A stretch of DNA of 62,331 bases. Source: an uncultured Bacteroidales bacterium. GTDB taxonomy: Bacteria; Bacteroidota; Bacteroidia; Bacteroidales; UBA932. This document shows, in pieces, positions 16,912 through 26,107 of the stretch. Positions within the stretch are counted from its first letter, which is position 1. The number at the start of each line of letters is the position of its first letter. The position numbers and the translations under genes are program-made. The stretch lies in NCBI GenBank assembly GCA_944323775.1, contig CALUTT010000016.1, forward strand, positions 1 through 62,331. Reading direction: 5' to 3'. The notes under the pieces are model-generated. The model saw nothing but the letters and a program-made list of their open reading frames with translations. It was not told the origin of the DNA and did not search any database.

Positions 16912-19037
16912 TCCAATTCTTTAAGATAATGACTGTAAAGTTCATACTGGGACCGGAATCCTCCCTTCCCTGCCTCAGGCAGAGCCTCTCTCAGGAAAGC
17001 AGGCAGGTCATCTGCCGTACGCATCCTGTTTTCACCGGTCCCGTCAACTACTCTGGCCTGAACCGTATCAGCGAGCGCGCTGTACACAATGCGCCTCATC
17101 TCGTCCCGGATAGCAGGGTCGAGGACAGGGACAAGGACCTCCACCCTGTGGTCAAGGTTGCGGGGCATCCAGTCGGCAGACCCGAGAAAAATCCGTTCGT
17201 CTCCACCGTTGGCGAAAATAAGGATGCGGGAATGTTCAAGATAACGGTCGATGATGCCGCATATCCGGATATTCTCGGAAAAAGGATGGCTGCCGGCTAC
17301 AAGCGAGCAGTTGCCACGCAGTGCGATATCTATCTTGACCCCTGCCTTTGACGCCCGGTACAGCAGATCGACCATCCCGCTGTCGGTAATATGGTTTATC
17401 TTCATGCGTATATACGCCGGGAGGCCCTTTTCCGCATTCGCGATTTCATTCCTGACAAGACGCGTCAGGGTGGTGCGCATAAAGTTCGGGGCCACCAGGA
17501 GTTCGCGGAACTTGACCGGCATGAAGGGCGAGGCGATGAATTCGAACACCTTCTCCACCTCTTTCACTATTTCCGGACGGGCAGTGAACAACATGACATC
17601 AGTATAGCTCCTTGCATTGCCTTCATGGAAATTGCCGGTCCCGACGACGGCGAAACTTCCTGACGAGGTCTTTATATGCAGGAGCTTGCCATGTACCTTC
17701 AGACCTTCGACGCCATAGATAACCTCTATGCCCGCGTCACGCATCTTGCTGCTCCAGTGGATATTGCTTTCTTCGTCAAAACGTGCGAGAAGTTCAATGA
17801 CTACGGTTACCTTCTTTCCGTTATGGGCCGCGGCAATCAGGGCCTCGACGACTTTAGAGTCCTTGGCAAGCCTGTAGAGTGAAATCCTGACAGACTTGAC
17901 CTTCGGAGACACTGCAGCTTCACGAAGCAACTGCAGGAAAGCGTCAAAAGAATGATATGGGACATGAATGAAACGGTCCGATGCGGCGATGATCTCGAAC
18001 ATGCTCGGGATACGCCCCCCTGTTGACACGGAGGCCCGCCAGCAGGAAAGAATGTCGATCGGCCTGAGTCTGGTGTACTTGAGATCGGACCTGCCGCAGT
18101 CCGGGAACGACATCAGGTCGCGGTGATTATGGTATCGCCTGCCGGGAACGACCGTATCATAAGCGGAAAGCCGGAGCTTGCGCATAACCCTGCGCATCAG
18201 GTCCGCAGGCATGTCACTGTCATACATTACCCTGAGCGGCTCCCCAGTACGCCTTGAAGCCAGTCCCTTCTGGACCTTCTGCATCTTGCTGTCGTTGAAA
18301 TCATTGTCGATTTCCATCTCGGCATCCCGCGTGAACTTGAACGAATATGCCTCGAAACCGTCAAAGTCCAGACCTATGAAGAACCTTTCCATCATCAGCC
18401 GCAGGATATCGTCAAGTGTAATCACGCAGGCATTTCCGGCCTCATCGTCAGGAATCCTGTGATAGCGGCCCACACGGTTCGTGGGAAGGGGCAGAACAGC
18501 ATAGGAGAACGACTGTTTGCCGGCATCACTGCACGACAGGCGCACGGCAAGATAGTGGGCCGAATCTGCGACAAGATTCAGATCGTCGACCTTGTTCAGC
18601 CATATCGGGGACGTGGCTCCGGCTATGTTCTCTTCGAAGAAGTCCCCTACCCAGCGGCGCTGCTCGTCATTGAGCGAATGCTCGTCGACAAGCCTGATAC
18701 CTGAGGAGGCAAGTTCGCGGAACACCGAGTCCACAGTCTCGCTGAATTCAAGGTCATACTCTGAGTAAAGTTTCGATATCTGACGAAGCGTCTTCTTCGC
18801 CGCAGTGACCTCGTCACGGAGAAATTTGTGCCCGTTCTCGGCTATACGGCTCAGAGTCGCCACGCGTACACGGAAGAACTCGTCCAGGTTGTTTGAATAT
18901 ATTCCTATGAAACTCAGCCTTTCGAGCAACGGCACGCCCGGACGCCGTGCTTCCTGCAGAATGCGGTGGTTGAAATACATCCAACTTATGTCCCTCTCCA
19001 CTGTTCTCTTCTGCGTTTTACGTACTGATCCTGACAT
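16896..19037 (-). CDS. ppk1: polyphosphate kinase 1
   Basis: A 713-residue enzyme making long-chain polyphosphate from ATP. The N-terminal domain opens with RDISWMYFNHRILQEA, the family signature. The autophosphorylated histidine lies in LKVHGKLLHIKTSSG, followed by VVGTGNFHEGNARSYTD; the second phospholipase-D-like domain shows YLEHSRILIF and FLGSADWMPRNLDHRVE. Full length. It lies 12 bases after the porin gene and overlaps ppx, in a leftward phosphate cluster. Confidence 0.96.
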   Translation of the reverse strand: MSGSVRKTQKRTVERDISWMYFNHRILQEARRPGVPLLERLSFIGIYSNNLDEFFRVRVATLSRIAENGHKFLRDEVTAAKKTLRQISKLYSEYDLEFSETVDSVFRELASSGIRLVDEHSLNDEQRRWVGDFFEENIAGATSPIWLNKVDDLNLVADSAHYLAVRLSCSDAGKQSFSYAVLPLPTNRVGRYHRIPDDEAGNACVITLDDILRLMMERFFIGLDFDGFEAYSFKFTRDAEMEIDNDFNDSKMQKVQKGLASRRTGEPLRVMYDSDMPADLMRRVMRKLRLSAYDTVVPGRRYHNHRDLMSFPDCGRSDLKYTRLRPIDILSCWRASVSTGGRIPSMFEIIAASDRFIHVPYHSFDAFLQLLREAAVSPKVKSVRISLYRLAKDSKVVEALIAAAHNGKKVTVVIELLARFDEESNIHWSSKMRDAGIEVIYGVEGLKVHGKLLHIKTSSGSFAVVGTGNFHEGNARSYTDVMLFTARPEIVKEVEKVFEFIASPFMPVKFRELLVAPNFMRTTLTRLVRNEIANAEKGLPAYIRMKINHITDSGMVDLLYRASKAGVKIDIALRGNCSLVAGSHPFSENIRICGIIDRYLEHSRILIFANGGDERIFLGSADWMPRNLDHRVEVLVPVLDPAIRDEMRRIVYSALADTVQARVVDGTGENRMRTADDLPAFLREALPEAGKGGFRSQYELYSHYLKELECTRQ

Positions 19038-19049
19038 ATCCGTCCAAAA

Positions 19050-20090
19050 TTAAAATCTTACCATGAACTCGACCACGAACTTGTCCTTTTCCGACACGTT
19101 GGGCACCGCCCCGGCACGATAGAAGTATTTTTCGTAGTTGATCCTGATATCGCTGACAAAAGGTGTCCCGAGGCTGACCGTCACCCCGCCGGTTATCCGG
19201 GAGCGGGCGTAGTCGTTGATGACAAGCACTCCCGTCGGGTCGGGGACGCCGTTCAGATAACGGATTCCGTCGCTGTGGTCGCTCATCGAATCATAGCGCA
19301 ACAGCGGAGAGACGAACTTGACCGCACGGTTCCCGTTTCCTACCGGAATGCTGTAGCATACGAACCCGTCGAACGAACCCACATCGCTGAATGCTCCGTT
19401 ACCATAAGTCTTGTAAAGATATTCGGCCTCGACGTGCAGCCTGCCGCTGTCATAATACGCACCGACAGAATACATCATGATGTTCAGATCGTCAGGGCGT
19501 ATCTTCTGGGCGCTCAGAACCACATTGAATCCGCACGGCAGGCTCACCTGGGCCTTTCCGGAAAAATTGATGTTGCGTGTCCAGAAATCCTTCTGCCCGG
19601 TAAGGCCGCTACCATTGAAGAGGCCGGCCGTGATCGAGACGGGAACATCTTCGCCGAAAGTCCAGGCAAGCTGGGCACCGACGTCACGGACATTGCCGAC
19701 CTGTTTCGCAATGAACGAGCGGTTGGCAAAATACTGCTGGTGAGGAGAGCGGTGCGCGTCAATGGTAAACGGCACCCTCATCTGCCCTATCGTGAAATGA
19801 AGGTTGTCCGTAATGCGCAGCCTTCCGTATGCGTCAAGCATCTTGATCTGCCCTTCATCACAAAGATCTATCTCAGCCTTGTAGCTGACAATCGGAGAAA
19901 CGCTGCCGCTTATGCTGACACGGGCGTTGCGGACCATGAAACGTCCCGCCATGTCCTCGGGCTGGAATTCGTACTTGCCCCTCACGGTTCCGTTTATCAC
20001 GGGAGTCCGCTCGTCCGCCTCCCTTGCACCTGCGGCCGCAGACGAAAGGAAGAGGAAAGACACAAAAGTATAGAGTTTCCAGTTGATCAC
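19050..20090 (-). CDS. phosphate-selective porin O/P-like outer-membrane protein
   Basis: A 346-residue beta-barrel protein: alternating strands, the DLCDEGQIKMLDAYGR segment and the IGQMRVPFTID strand typical of OprO/OprP-like porins, ending in EFMVRF with terminal phenylalanine. The GTG at 20088-20090 is chosen because it gives a proper signal peptide (VINWKLYTFVSFLFL, then SSAAAGA) and sits 3 bases after a -7 box; an ATG at 20138 would add 16 residues and overlap the transporter gene. Probably admits phosphate or polyphosphate through the outer membrane. Confidence 0.85.
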   Translation of the reverse strand: MINWKLYTFVSFLFLSSAAAGAREADERTPVINGTVRGKYEFQPEDMAGRFMVRNARVSISGSVSPIVSYKAEIDLCDEGQIKMLDAYGRLRITDNLHFTIGQMRVPFTIDAHRSPHQQYFANRSFIAKQVGNVRDVGAQLAWTFGEDVPVSITAGLFNGSGLTGQKDFWTRNINFSGKAQVSLPCGFNVVLSAQKIRPDDLNIMMYSVGAYYDSGRLHVEAEYLYKTYGNGAFSDVGSFDGFVCYSIPVGNGNRAVKFVSPLLRYDSMSDHSDGIRYLNGVPDPTGVLVINDYARSRITGGVTVSLGTPFVSDIRINYEKYFYRAGAVPNVSEKDKFVVEFMVRF

Positions 20091-20093
20091 GCT

Positions 20094-20123
20094 CAAAAAT
20101 ACAAATTTTCCAGAATATAGCAA
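20094..20123 (-). promoter_or_regulatory. internal promoter for the porin, leaderless arrangement
   Basis: On the minus strand TTG (20121-20123), 19 bases, TATTTTTG (20094-20101), then AGC and the GTG start. The elements and spacing are consensus. The transcript should start at or next to the start codon, so this gene could be made separately from the transporter. Confidence 0.65.
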
Positions 20124-20130
20124 TTGGCCC

Positions 20131-22374
20131 CTATCCAACGAAATGGTAGCTCGCCCTGAGGAGATGCTTGGTAGTGTTCAGCAGCTCGGAGGTCTCCTGA
20201 ATGAGGTTGAGGTACAGCTGGGAGGTCTTCAGATTGATTCCTTCCTCGGTCTGCATGCGGTTGATGTGCTTCTTGCGCAGCGATGAGAGTTCGGCTATCG
20301 TCTCCTGGAAGACTCTCAGCATCGACTCGTAAGACGAATAGTCTCCGCTGGATATTATCCTCTGGGAAGAATCAAGCAGAGAGTGGACTTTCGTCATGAT
20401 CGGCCTGTATTCGTTGATGTATGTCTTGGAGAAAGGATCGAAACAGTTGTCCACGTGTTCAAGGATAGGATCAAGCATTCGTCTCATACAGTAGATGAAC
20501 TCCTCGTCACTGTTCATGGCAAGATGGAACCAGGTGTTGCGCTCCACGGCGACGTCCATCGGAGAGCGGCGCAGTGCCACAAGTTCTATTCTTCTGACGC
20601 GCTGCTGTATGTTCTTGATGTCCTTGAGGTTCTTGTTGCAGCGGCGGAGACATTTAAGGTCTTCCTCCTCAAGGCCCTTGAAGATAGCGGAATAGTCCGA
20701 TGACACGCTTTCCAGAACATCAGTCTGGACGCTGACGAAATGGCGTGAGAGCAGGCTCCACACCTGCTCGGGATCGCTGGTCGAGAGCATGCTCTGCTCG
20801 ACGGTCTTCACGGCGCGGTCGCCTGTCTTCTCTTTCTTGTCATAGCTGCGCTTGCTGTTCCACAGCAGGAAGGCCACCAGCAGCATGAACGCCACCATGG
20901 CCACGAATCCGCCGAAATGCATTACAAGGCATACAAGGCCACATGCGACAAACGCGATTCCTGCCGTCAGGAACCATCCGCCGATGACACTTACCACGCC
21001 AGTGATCCTGAACACGGCAGTCTCACGGTTCCAGGCCTTGTCCGCAAGGCTGGAGCCCATGGCCACCATGAAGGTGACATAAGTCGTAGAGAGAGGCAAG
21101 GTCAGGGTAGTACCCATTATGATAAGCAGCGCGGACAGCACCAGATTTACCGATGCCCTTACCTCGTCAAATGCCGCCCCGTCTGCCAATATCGCCTCGT
21201 CCTTGTTGAAGCGCGAGCCTATCCATGTCCGGACGCTCTTCGGCACTATCTGTTCGACGACATTCCCCAGGTTCTGGGAACTCCTCACCAGAACTCTGGC
21301 GACAGGAGAAGAGCCGAACATTTCATCACCTTCACCCTGACGGCTCAGGTTGACACTTGTCTTGACAACATTCTGGGCCTTTTTTGAAGTTGCAAGAGCA
21401 ATCACCATTATAATTCCGGCAATCAGAAGATAGGTTATAGGACTCTTTGCGCTCTCCTGGAGCGAAGACATCATGAAAGACTCAGGGTTGCCGTTCCCGT
21501 TGGCCAGGAAGTCAAGAAGAGAATCCAGCGCCGCAAGGGGGACGCCTATGAAGTTGACGAGATCGTTCCCGGCGAAAGCCATGGCGAGAGCGAATGTGCC
21601 GGACAAGACGATGACCTTGAAGACATTCACTTTCAGGAAATACAGTATTTCCGAAATCACCGCGGTCACGATGAAGGCCACTACAAGAATGGCTGTAGTG
21701 TTGGACTCTATCCATCCGCTGAACTCAGCCGAAATGAAAGGAGAATTTCCAAGGCCCTTCACAAAAATAAAATACGCGAGCGATGTGAACGCGACACCTC
21801 CGAAAATACCTATGGTATAGCCCAGCCTGCGCCTGTAATTGAACGAGAACACCACCCTTGCAAGCCACTGGACAGCAAGACCGGCCACAAAAGCGATCGC
21901 GACGGAGACGAAGATTGCAATTATGACAGTAAGAGCCTTGTTGGTATTGAGCAGCATTCCAAGCGTAAGGTCAGGGTCTCCGCTGATCTTGAGAAGGGCC
22001 ATGACGAAAGAGGCCCCGAGCAGCTCGAATACCAGAGAGACCGTGGTGGAAGTAGGCATACCCATGCTGTTGAACATGTCCAGGACCACTACGTCAGTCA
22101 CCATTACCGCAAGGAAAATGGTCATTACCTCCTTGAAACTGTAGTAAGACGGCTGCATGATACCGTGCCTGGCTACATCCATCATCCCGGCACTCATCAC
22201 CGCTCCGATCAGAACTCCGGCAGAAGCGACAATCAGGACCGTCCTGAACCTGGCGACCTTGGCCCCGATTGCTGAATTCAGAAAATTGACGGCATCGTTG
22301 CTGACTCCGACAAAAAGGTCAAATACCGCGAGGATCAGCAGGAAGCCGACAATAACAAAGAAAATTTCTGTCAT
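20131..22374 (-). CDS. Pit-family inorganic phosphate transporter with PhoU-like tail
   Basis: A 747-residue protein. The N-terminal two thirds are membrane-embedded with the duplicated Pit signature: GVSNDAVNFLNSAIGAKVA near residue 25 and a second copy AFAGNDLVNFIGVPLAAL near residue 265. From about residue 550 there is a soluble helical region resembling PhoU/DUF47 that probably regulates transport. It would import phosphate with protons or sodium. First gene of the leftward phosphate cluster. The PhoU-like fusion is common in Bacteroidota; the boundary is judged by eye. Confidence 0.92.
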   Translation of the reverse strand: MTEIFFVIVGFLLILAVFDLFVGVSNDAVNFLNSAIGAKVARFRTVLIVASAGVLIGAVMSAGMMDVARHGIMQPSYYSFKEVMTIFLAVMVTDVVVLDMFNSMGMPTSTTVSLVFELLGASFVMALLKISGDPDLTLGMLLNTNKALTVIIAIFVSVAIAFVAGLAVQWLARVVFSFNYRRRLGYTIGIFGGVAFTSLAYFIFVKGLGNSPFISAEFSGWIESNTTAILVVAFIVTAVISEILYFLKVNVFKVIVLSGTFALAMAFAGNDLVNFIGVPLAALDSLLDFLANGNGNPESFMMSSLQESAKSPITYLLIAGIIMVIALATSKKAQNVVKTSVNLSRQGEGDEMFGSSPVARVLVRSSQNLGNVVEQIVPKSVRTWIGSRFNKDEAILADGAAFDEVRASVNLVLSALLIIMGTTLTLPLSTTYVTFMVAMGSSLADKAWNRETAVFRITGVVSVIGGWFLTAGIAFVACGLVCLVMHFGGFVAMVAFMLLVAFLLWNSKRSYDKKEKTGDRAVKTVEQSMLSTSDPEQVWSLLSRHFVSVQTDVLESVSSDYSAIFKGLEEEDLKCLRRCNKNLKDIKNIQQRVRRIELVALRRSPMDVAVERNTWFHLAMNSDEEFIYCMRRMLDPILEHVDNCFDPFSKTYINEYRPIMTKVHSLLDSSQRIISSGDYSSYESMLRVFQETIAELSSLRKKHINRMQTEEGINLKTSQLYLNLIQETSELLNTTKHLLRASYHFVG

Positions 22375-22461
22375 AACTGTAAAAGAATAATCCGCTGCAA
22401 AGGTCGGTATATCATATTACAGACGAGTTAATAAATGTTAAGAAATTGTTAAATCGCATCA

Positions 22462-22493
22462 TTGACACTCAATTTGCTTTTTTACTATATTTG
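22462..22493 (+). promoter_or_regulatory. promoter of the DUF362 gene
   Basis: TTG (22462-22464), 21 bases, TATATTTG (22486-22493), with the start codon 28 bases on. It lies in the 147-base divergent gap between the phosphate transporter and DUF362 genes. Confidence 0.65.
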
Positions 22494-22521
22494 TCTACAA
22501 TCATGAACACAACATTATCTC

Positions 22522-23646
22522 ATGGCCAAAGTATACTTTACCGACTTCAGATGCAAGCCTGACGAAGGTCCCGCAGACAAACTGAAAAGACTGCTCTCCG
22601 CCGCAGGCATCGGCGGAATAGACATGGACGGCAAGTTCGTCGCAATCAAGATGCATTTCGGCGAAAAAGGCAACATGGCATACCTCCGTCCGAATTACGC
22701 CAGAGCCGTTGCCGAAGTGGTCCGCGGACTTGGCGGAAAACCTTTTCTTACAGACTGCAACACGCTGTACCCCGGGAGCAGGAAAAACGCCATCGAGCAT
22801 CTCTATTGCGCATGGGAAAACGGATTCACCCCGCTGTCTGCCGGATGTCCCGTCATCATCGGTGACGGACTGAAGGGAACCGACGATATCTCCGTCCCCG
22901 TAAGAAACGGAGAGTATATCAGGGAAGCGAAGATCGGAAGAGCGATAATGGACGCCGACGTCTTCATCTCGCTTACTCATTTCAAGGGTCACGAGATGAC
23001 AGGATTCGGCGGAACGCTCAAGAATATCGGAATGGGCTGCGGTTCCCGTGCCGGAAAGAAGGACCAGCACAGCAACGGCAAGCCGGTAATAGACGAGAAG
23101 CTGTGCCGCGGTTGCAGGAGATGCATGCGAGAATGTGCAAACGACGGGCTCGAATTCGACGCAGGGAAGAAGAAAATGACAGTCAATTATGACAACTGCG
23201 TGGGATGCGGCAGGTGCATAGGAGCGTGCAACTTCGACGCGATCGGATTCGCGCAGGATGCCGCCGTAAAGGAGCTGAACTGCAGGATAGCCGAATACAC
23301 CATGGCCGTGGTGGACGGCAGGCCATGTTTCCACATCTCGATAGTGTGCGACGTTTCCCCTCAATGCGACTGCCACTCCGGGAACGATGTCCCCATCATT
23401 CCTGATGTCGGGATGTTCGCCTCGACCGATCCTCTCGCACTTGACCAGGCCTGCGTGGATGCCTGCCTGAAACAGGCTCCCCTGCCGTCAAGCCAGCTCA
23501 CTGAAGAGATGTCGAGAGAAGGTTTCCACGACAGACACGACCATTTCGACAACGCCAATCCGAATACGGAATACCGATCATGCCTGGAGCATGCCGAAAA
23601 GATAGGGCTTGGAAGCAGAGACTACGAACTTGTCACGGTAAGGTAG
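22522..23646 (+). CDS. DUF362 protein with two [4Fe-4S] motifs
   Basis: A 374-residue protein: DUF362 domain (from about residue 35, including ITLTHFKGHEMTGFGG-like core) interrupted near residues 195-240 by a bacterial ferredoxin-type insertion with CRGCRRCMREC and CVGCGRCIGAC, each able to hold a [4Fe-4S] cluster. No signal peptide, so cytoplasmic. The biochemical role of the family is not settled; redox or metal-cluster chemistry is likely. Transcribed alone from a good promoter. Confidence 0.9.
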   Translation: MAKVYFTDFRCKPDEGPADKLKRLLSAAGIGGIDMDGKFVAIKMHFGEKGNMAYLRPNYARAVAEVVRGLGGKPFLTDCNTLYPGSRKNAIEHLYCAWENGFTPLSAGCPVIIGDGLKGTDDISVPVRNGEYIREAKIGRAIMDADVFISLTHFKGHEMTGFGGTLKNIGMGCGSRAGKKDQHSNGKPVIDEKLCRGCRRCMRECANDGLEFDAGKKKMTVNYDNCVGCGRCIGACNFDAIGFAQDAAVKELNCRIAEYTMAVVDGRPCFHISIVCDVSPQCDCHSGNDVPIIPDVGMFASTDPLALDQACVDACLKQAPLPSSQLTEEMSREGFHDRHDHFDNANPNTEYRSCLEHAEKIGLGSRDYELVTVR

Positions 23647-23701
23647 CAGTCTCAATTTTCCAAGACTCCTTTATCATACAATCCCAATCACATATTAAAC
23701 C

Positions 23702-25468
23702 ATGGTCAACACCAATTTCCTAGAAAAACGGGCTTGGTTGCCCGTTATGCCGATTCTGGCCATTTCATTGTTCGGTTGCAAGCCTGACAGCCCCGTCGTG
23801 CCGCCCTCTGACGACACGACGCAGGTTACCCTGACCGAATACCTGTCAGAATCAACCTACTATTCAAAAGGAGAGGGCACAGACAATTTCTACCTGTCGC
23901 TCTACTCCGGTGAAGTCAAACTTTATGAAGCGTCCGACGGAAGCGCCTATGTTCCCGCAACGCCAGAGAGCAACCTGCTTCATCTCGACCTATACTGCCA
24001 GAGCCTGCCTGAAGGCGCTGAGCCGGTTCTGCCGGAAGGCACCTACACGATTTCAGACAATGCGGATGCCGGCGCCGCCTACAGCAAGTACACTTTCGCC
24101 CTGCAGTATTTCGATGACGGGACGATGGGATATGCAGATCCGGCCACAGGCGGCACGGTAGTCGTGAAGCACACCGCAGAAGGCTATTCCATCACCGCCA
24201 GTCTGGATATGGTCCGCACCGAAAACGGAGAGGATCTGGGCAAGTACGAGTATACATACAACGGACCGCTGACCTTCATGGACATGAGCCAGCCGGATCC
24301 GGGAGACCCCGGGGATGAATACCCCCAGCTGACTGAACCTATCAATACTACGTTTACCGGATGCGACATACGCTATCTCGGCGTTCCGGCATACAGCAGC
24401 CCCATCGACTGCTATATCATCGACCTCTATGACGACCCCACCCCCGGCGCGGACGGATCACTGGACGAAGGCAGCGTGCTGCGCCTTGAACTGTACACTG
24501 AACACCAGTGGTGGTATCCGGGCGAGACAGGAGTCAAGATGCCTGCTGGAACTTACGGCATGACTGACGGCTATGTACCCGTAGAGCCCGGCATAGGGAC
24601 CGGCGATCTGTGGGATTCCGGATACGGGCTGTTCCCTTACGGATCATACGTGCGTCATCTTGACGAACAGAGCGGCATAGTCCGCTGGGGATTCCTCGGC
24701 GAGGACGGAGAAGTTGTCGTCGAGAGCGATGACGCAGGATCATATGTCATCACCGTCAATGTCAAGACCCGCGACGGGTTCGAGGTCAGCGGTTCCTACT
24801 CAGGCAAGGTGGATATCGTCAACGAGGCATCCGAGCCGGAAAGGACGGTCCAGTCACGCATATATGAAGACAAAGTCCTGGATCTCGCAAACACCACATC
24901 GGCAGACGTCGATTACTATGGTACCGAGAAGAACGAAATGACCCATTACTACCAGATCTTCGCACAGGACCCGGTATCCCGTCAGGGTTTCCAGCTGCAG
25001 CTTCTGACTCCGGCAGGAGAAGTCGGCGCGCTGGCCGGTGTCTACAAGCCGGCCGAATCACTCGTGGCTGACAAACTGCTTCCGTATACCTATATTATAG
25101 GTGACATCCAGCTGGTCAGCGGCGGTGCGGCGATGATAGGCACCTGGGGATACTACGAGACGAACGAAGACGGACGGGCTGTTGCATTCGCTCCGGCAAT
25201 GTCTGGAGAGATAAGCATTTCCGAAAGTGAGACCACAGCCGGGGAATTCACCATCGACTACGTGCTCACCGATGACAACACTGACGAGCCACACACGATG
25301 ACGGCTCATTTTGTCGGGACATTCGACATTACCGACCACACGCAGTCCGGGACAGGCGCAAATGGAATCGCACCGATACAGGAAGGCACGGCCACAAGCG
25401 CTGCCGTATCAGCTCCGGAAGGCCGCACGATGAAGATCTCAGGCACAAGGAAGGCCATTCGCCTCTAG
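23702..25468 (+). CDS. surface lipoprotein with three related domains, unknown function
   Basis: A 588-residue lipoprotein (lipobox LFGC near residue 26). After a short linker come three blocks of 150-180 residues, at about 40-190, 205-385 and 390-555. Each follows the same plan: a YxG/YYG-type start, a GTY or GVY turn, a G-W/M-G-Y strand and a closing GxYxGxxDI-like strand. They look like diverged copies of one beta-sandwich-like unit. No catalytic motif is seen. Acidic and low in lysine, typical of exported Bacteroidales proteins. I do not recognise the family. Confidence 0.75.
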   Translation: MVNTNFLEKRAWLPVMPILAISLFGCKPDSPVVPPSDDTTQVTLTEYLSESTYYSKGEGTDNFYLSLYSGEVKLYEASDGSAYVPATPESNLLHLDLYCQSLPEGAEPVLPEGTYTISDNADAGAAYSKYTFALQYFDDGTMGYADPATGGTVVVKHTAEGYSITASLDMVRTENGEDLGKYEYTYNGPLTFMDMSQPDPGDPGDEYPQLTEPINTTFTGCDIRYLGVPAYSSPIDCYIIDLYDDPTPGADGSLDEGSVLRLELYTEHQWWYPGETGVKMPAGTYGMTDGYVPVEPGIGTGDLWDSGYGLFPYGSYVRHLDEQSGIVRWGFLGEDGEVVVESDDAGSYVITVNVKTRDGFEVSGSYSGKVDIVNEASEPERTVQSRIYEDKVLDLANTTSADVDYYGTEKNEMTHYYQIFAQDPVSRQGFQLQLLTPAGEVGALAGVYKPAESLVADKLLPYTYIIGDIQLVSGGAAMIGTWGYYETNEDGRAVAFAPAMSGEISISESETTAGEFTIDYVLTDDNTDEPHTMTAHFVGTFDITDHTQSGTGANGIAPIQEGTATSAAVSAPEGRTMKISGTRKAIRL

Positions 25469-25493
25469 AGTCCTGCAGACATCCGGCGACATG

Positions 25494-25537
25494 ACAGGAA
25501 CCGGTTCCCTCTTTCGGGAACCGGTTCCTGTGTTTTT
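25494..25537 (+). terminator. Rho-independent terminator of the three-domain lipoprotein gene
   Basis: ACAGGAACCGGTTCCC (25494-25509) pairs perfectly with GGGAACCGGTTCCTGT (25516-25531) around TCTTTC, then TTTTT. The hairpin ends just before the left repeat of the integrated element, so the insertion does not touch this gene. Confidence 0.92.
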
Positions 25538-25542
25538 CGGGG

Positions 25543-25639
25543 CATACGAAAAAGGCACCTGCGGTGAACCGTAAGTGCCTGATTTTCATTTTGTGGGAGC
25601 TGAGGGAGTCGAACCCCCGACCCTCTGCTTGTAAGGCAG
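25543..25639 (-). repeat. left 97-bp att repeat with a tRNA-Val 3' fragment
   Basis: Identical to 32812-32908. Bases 25594-25639 are the last 46 nt of tRNA-Val (anticodon arm to discriminator) and 25543-25593 copy its terminator. After 25639 the sequence departs from the tRNA, so this is the fragment left by site-specific integration and not a working tRNA. Confidence 0.95.
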
Positions 25640-25683
25640 GAAACTATGGCTGCCCAGGCACCTGCAATGCGTATTTTTATTTT

Positions 25684-25704
25684 TTGTAAAGTTTTTGTAA
25701 AGTT
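25684..25704 (+). repeat. paired TTGTAAAGTT repeats, left end of element (arm-type sites?)
   Basis: Two adjacent copies of TTGTAAAGTT, spaced by one T, about 45 bp inside the left att repeat. The same pair in the same orientation is at 32723-32743 inside the right end. Such matched short repeats near both ends are what arm-type binding sites of a tyrosine integrase look like. Function is inferred. Confidence 0.65.
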
Positions 25705-25740
25705 CAGTTGATAAGGAAATGGACGTCTAGAACGAACTAT

Positions 25741-26097
25741 TTATATCAGCAGTGTCGAGAAGCATGCATCAAGATCGTTCATATCCTTTGGTCTGTATAT
25801 ATTGGCGTCAACGCCTTTGTCTTTGCCGCTGCCGTCTTGCGTGGACGCCACTGCCTTGAGCATGGCATCTATATCCACGGGGACATTGATCATCGTGAAC
25901 TTGAAACCTCTTTCGGTGTTGAGGTGAAAGAGGTTATAGAACTCGTCGGCAAAACTCCGAGACGCAAATTCGACTCCCGAGAAGTCCAGCACAACCTCAG
26001 GGGTTCCAGTGTTTTTGACGAAATCAAGCAAATCCTTCGCCGTCGGTCGGGATACAAGGTTGGAGCCTGCTATTTCCCTGACATTAATCGTTCTCAT
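25741..26097 (-). CDS. STAS-like (DUF4325) protein
   Basis: A 118-residue protein. The core VVLDFSGVEFASRSFADEFY (about residues 36-55) fits the STAS-like DUF4325 family, related to anti-sigma-factor antagonists; serines 46 and 48 sit where partner-switching STAS proteins are phosphorylated. The start at 26097 is set by a strong AAAGGAGGT five bases before the ATG; the frame upstream overlaps the ATPase gene. It begins 10 bases after the GHKL ATPase stop. By analogy it may be the substrate or antagonist of that ATPase. Last gene before the left att site. Confidence 0.8.
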   Translation of the reverse strand: MRTINVREIAGSNLVSRPTAKDLLDFVKNTGTPEVVLDFSGVEFASRSFADEFYNLFHLNTERGFKFTMINVPVDIDAMLKAVASTQDGSGKDKGVDANIYRPKDMNDLDACFSTLLI

Positions 26098-26107
26098 AAT
26101 ACCTCCT

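Noticed and set aside
22501-23376. Minus-strand ORF of 291 codons opposite DUF362
   Set aside because: The plus frame has two ferredoxin motifs and a promoter; the minus frame has neither.
25494-25531. Perfect hairpin near the island edge as a CRISPR or integron-type repeat
   Set aside because: It is single-copy, followed by T residues and placed after a gene stop, so it is a terminator.
25594-25639. A second tRNA-Val gene
   Set aside because: Only the 3' 46 nt match; the sequence leaves the tRNA after the anticodon stem, so D-arm and 5' acceptor are missing. It is the att fragment.
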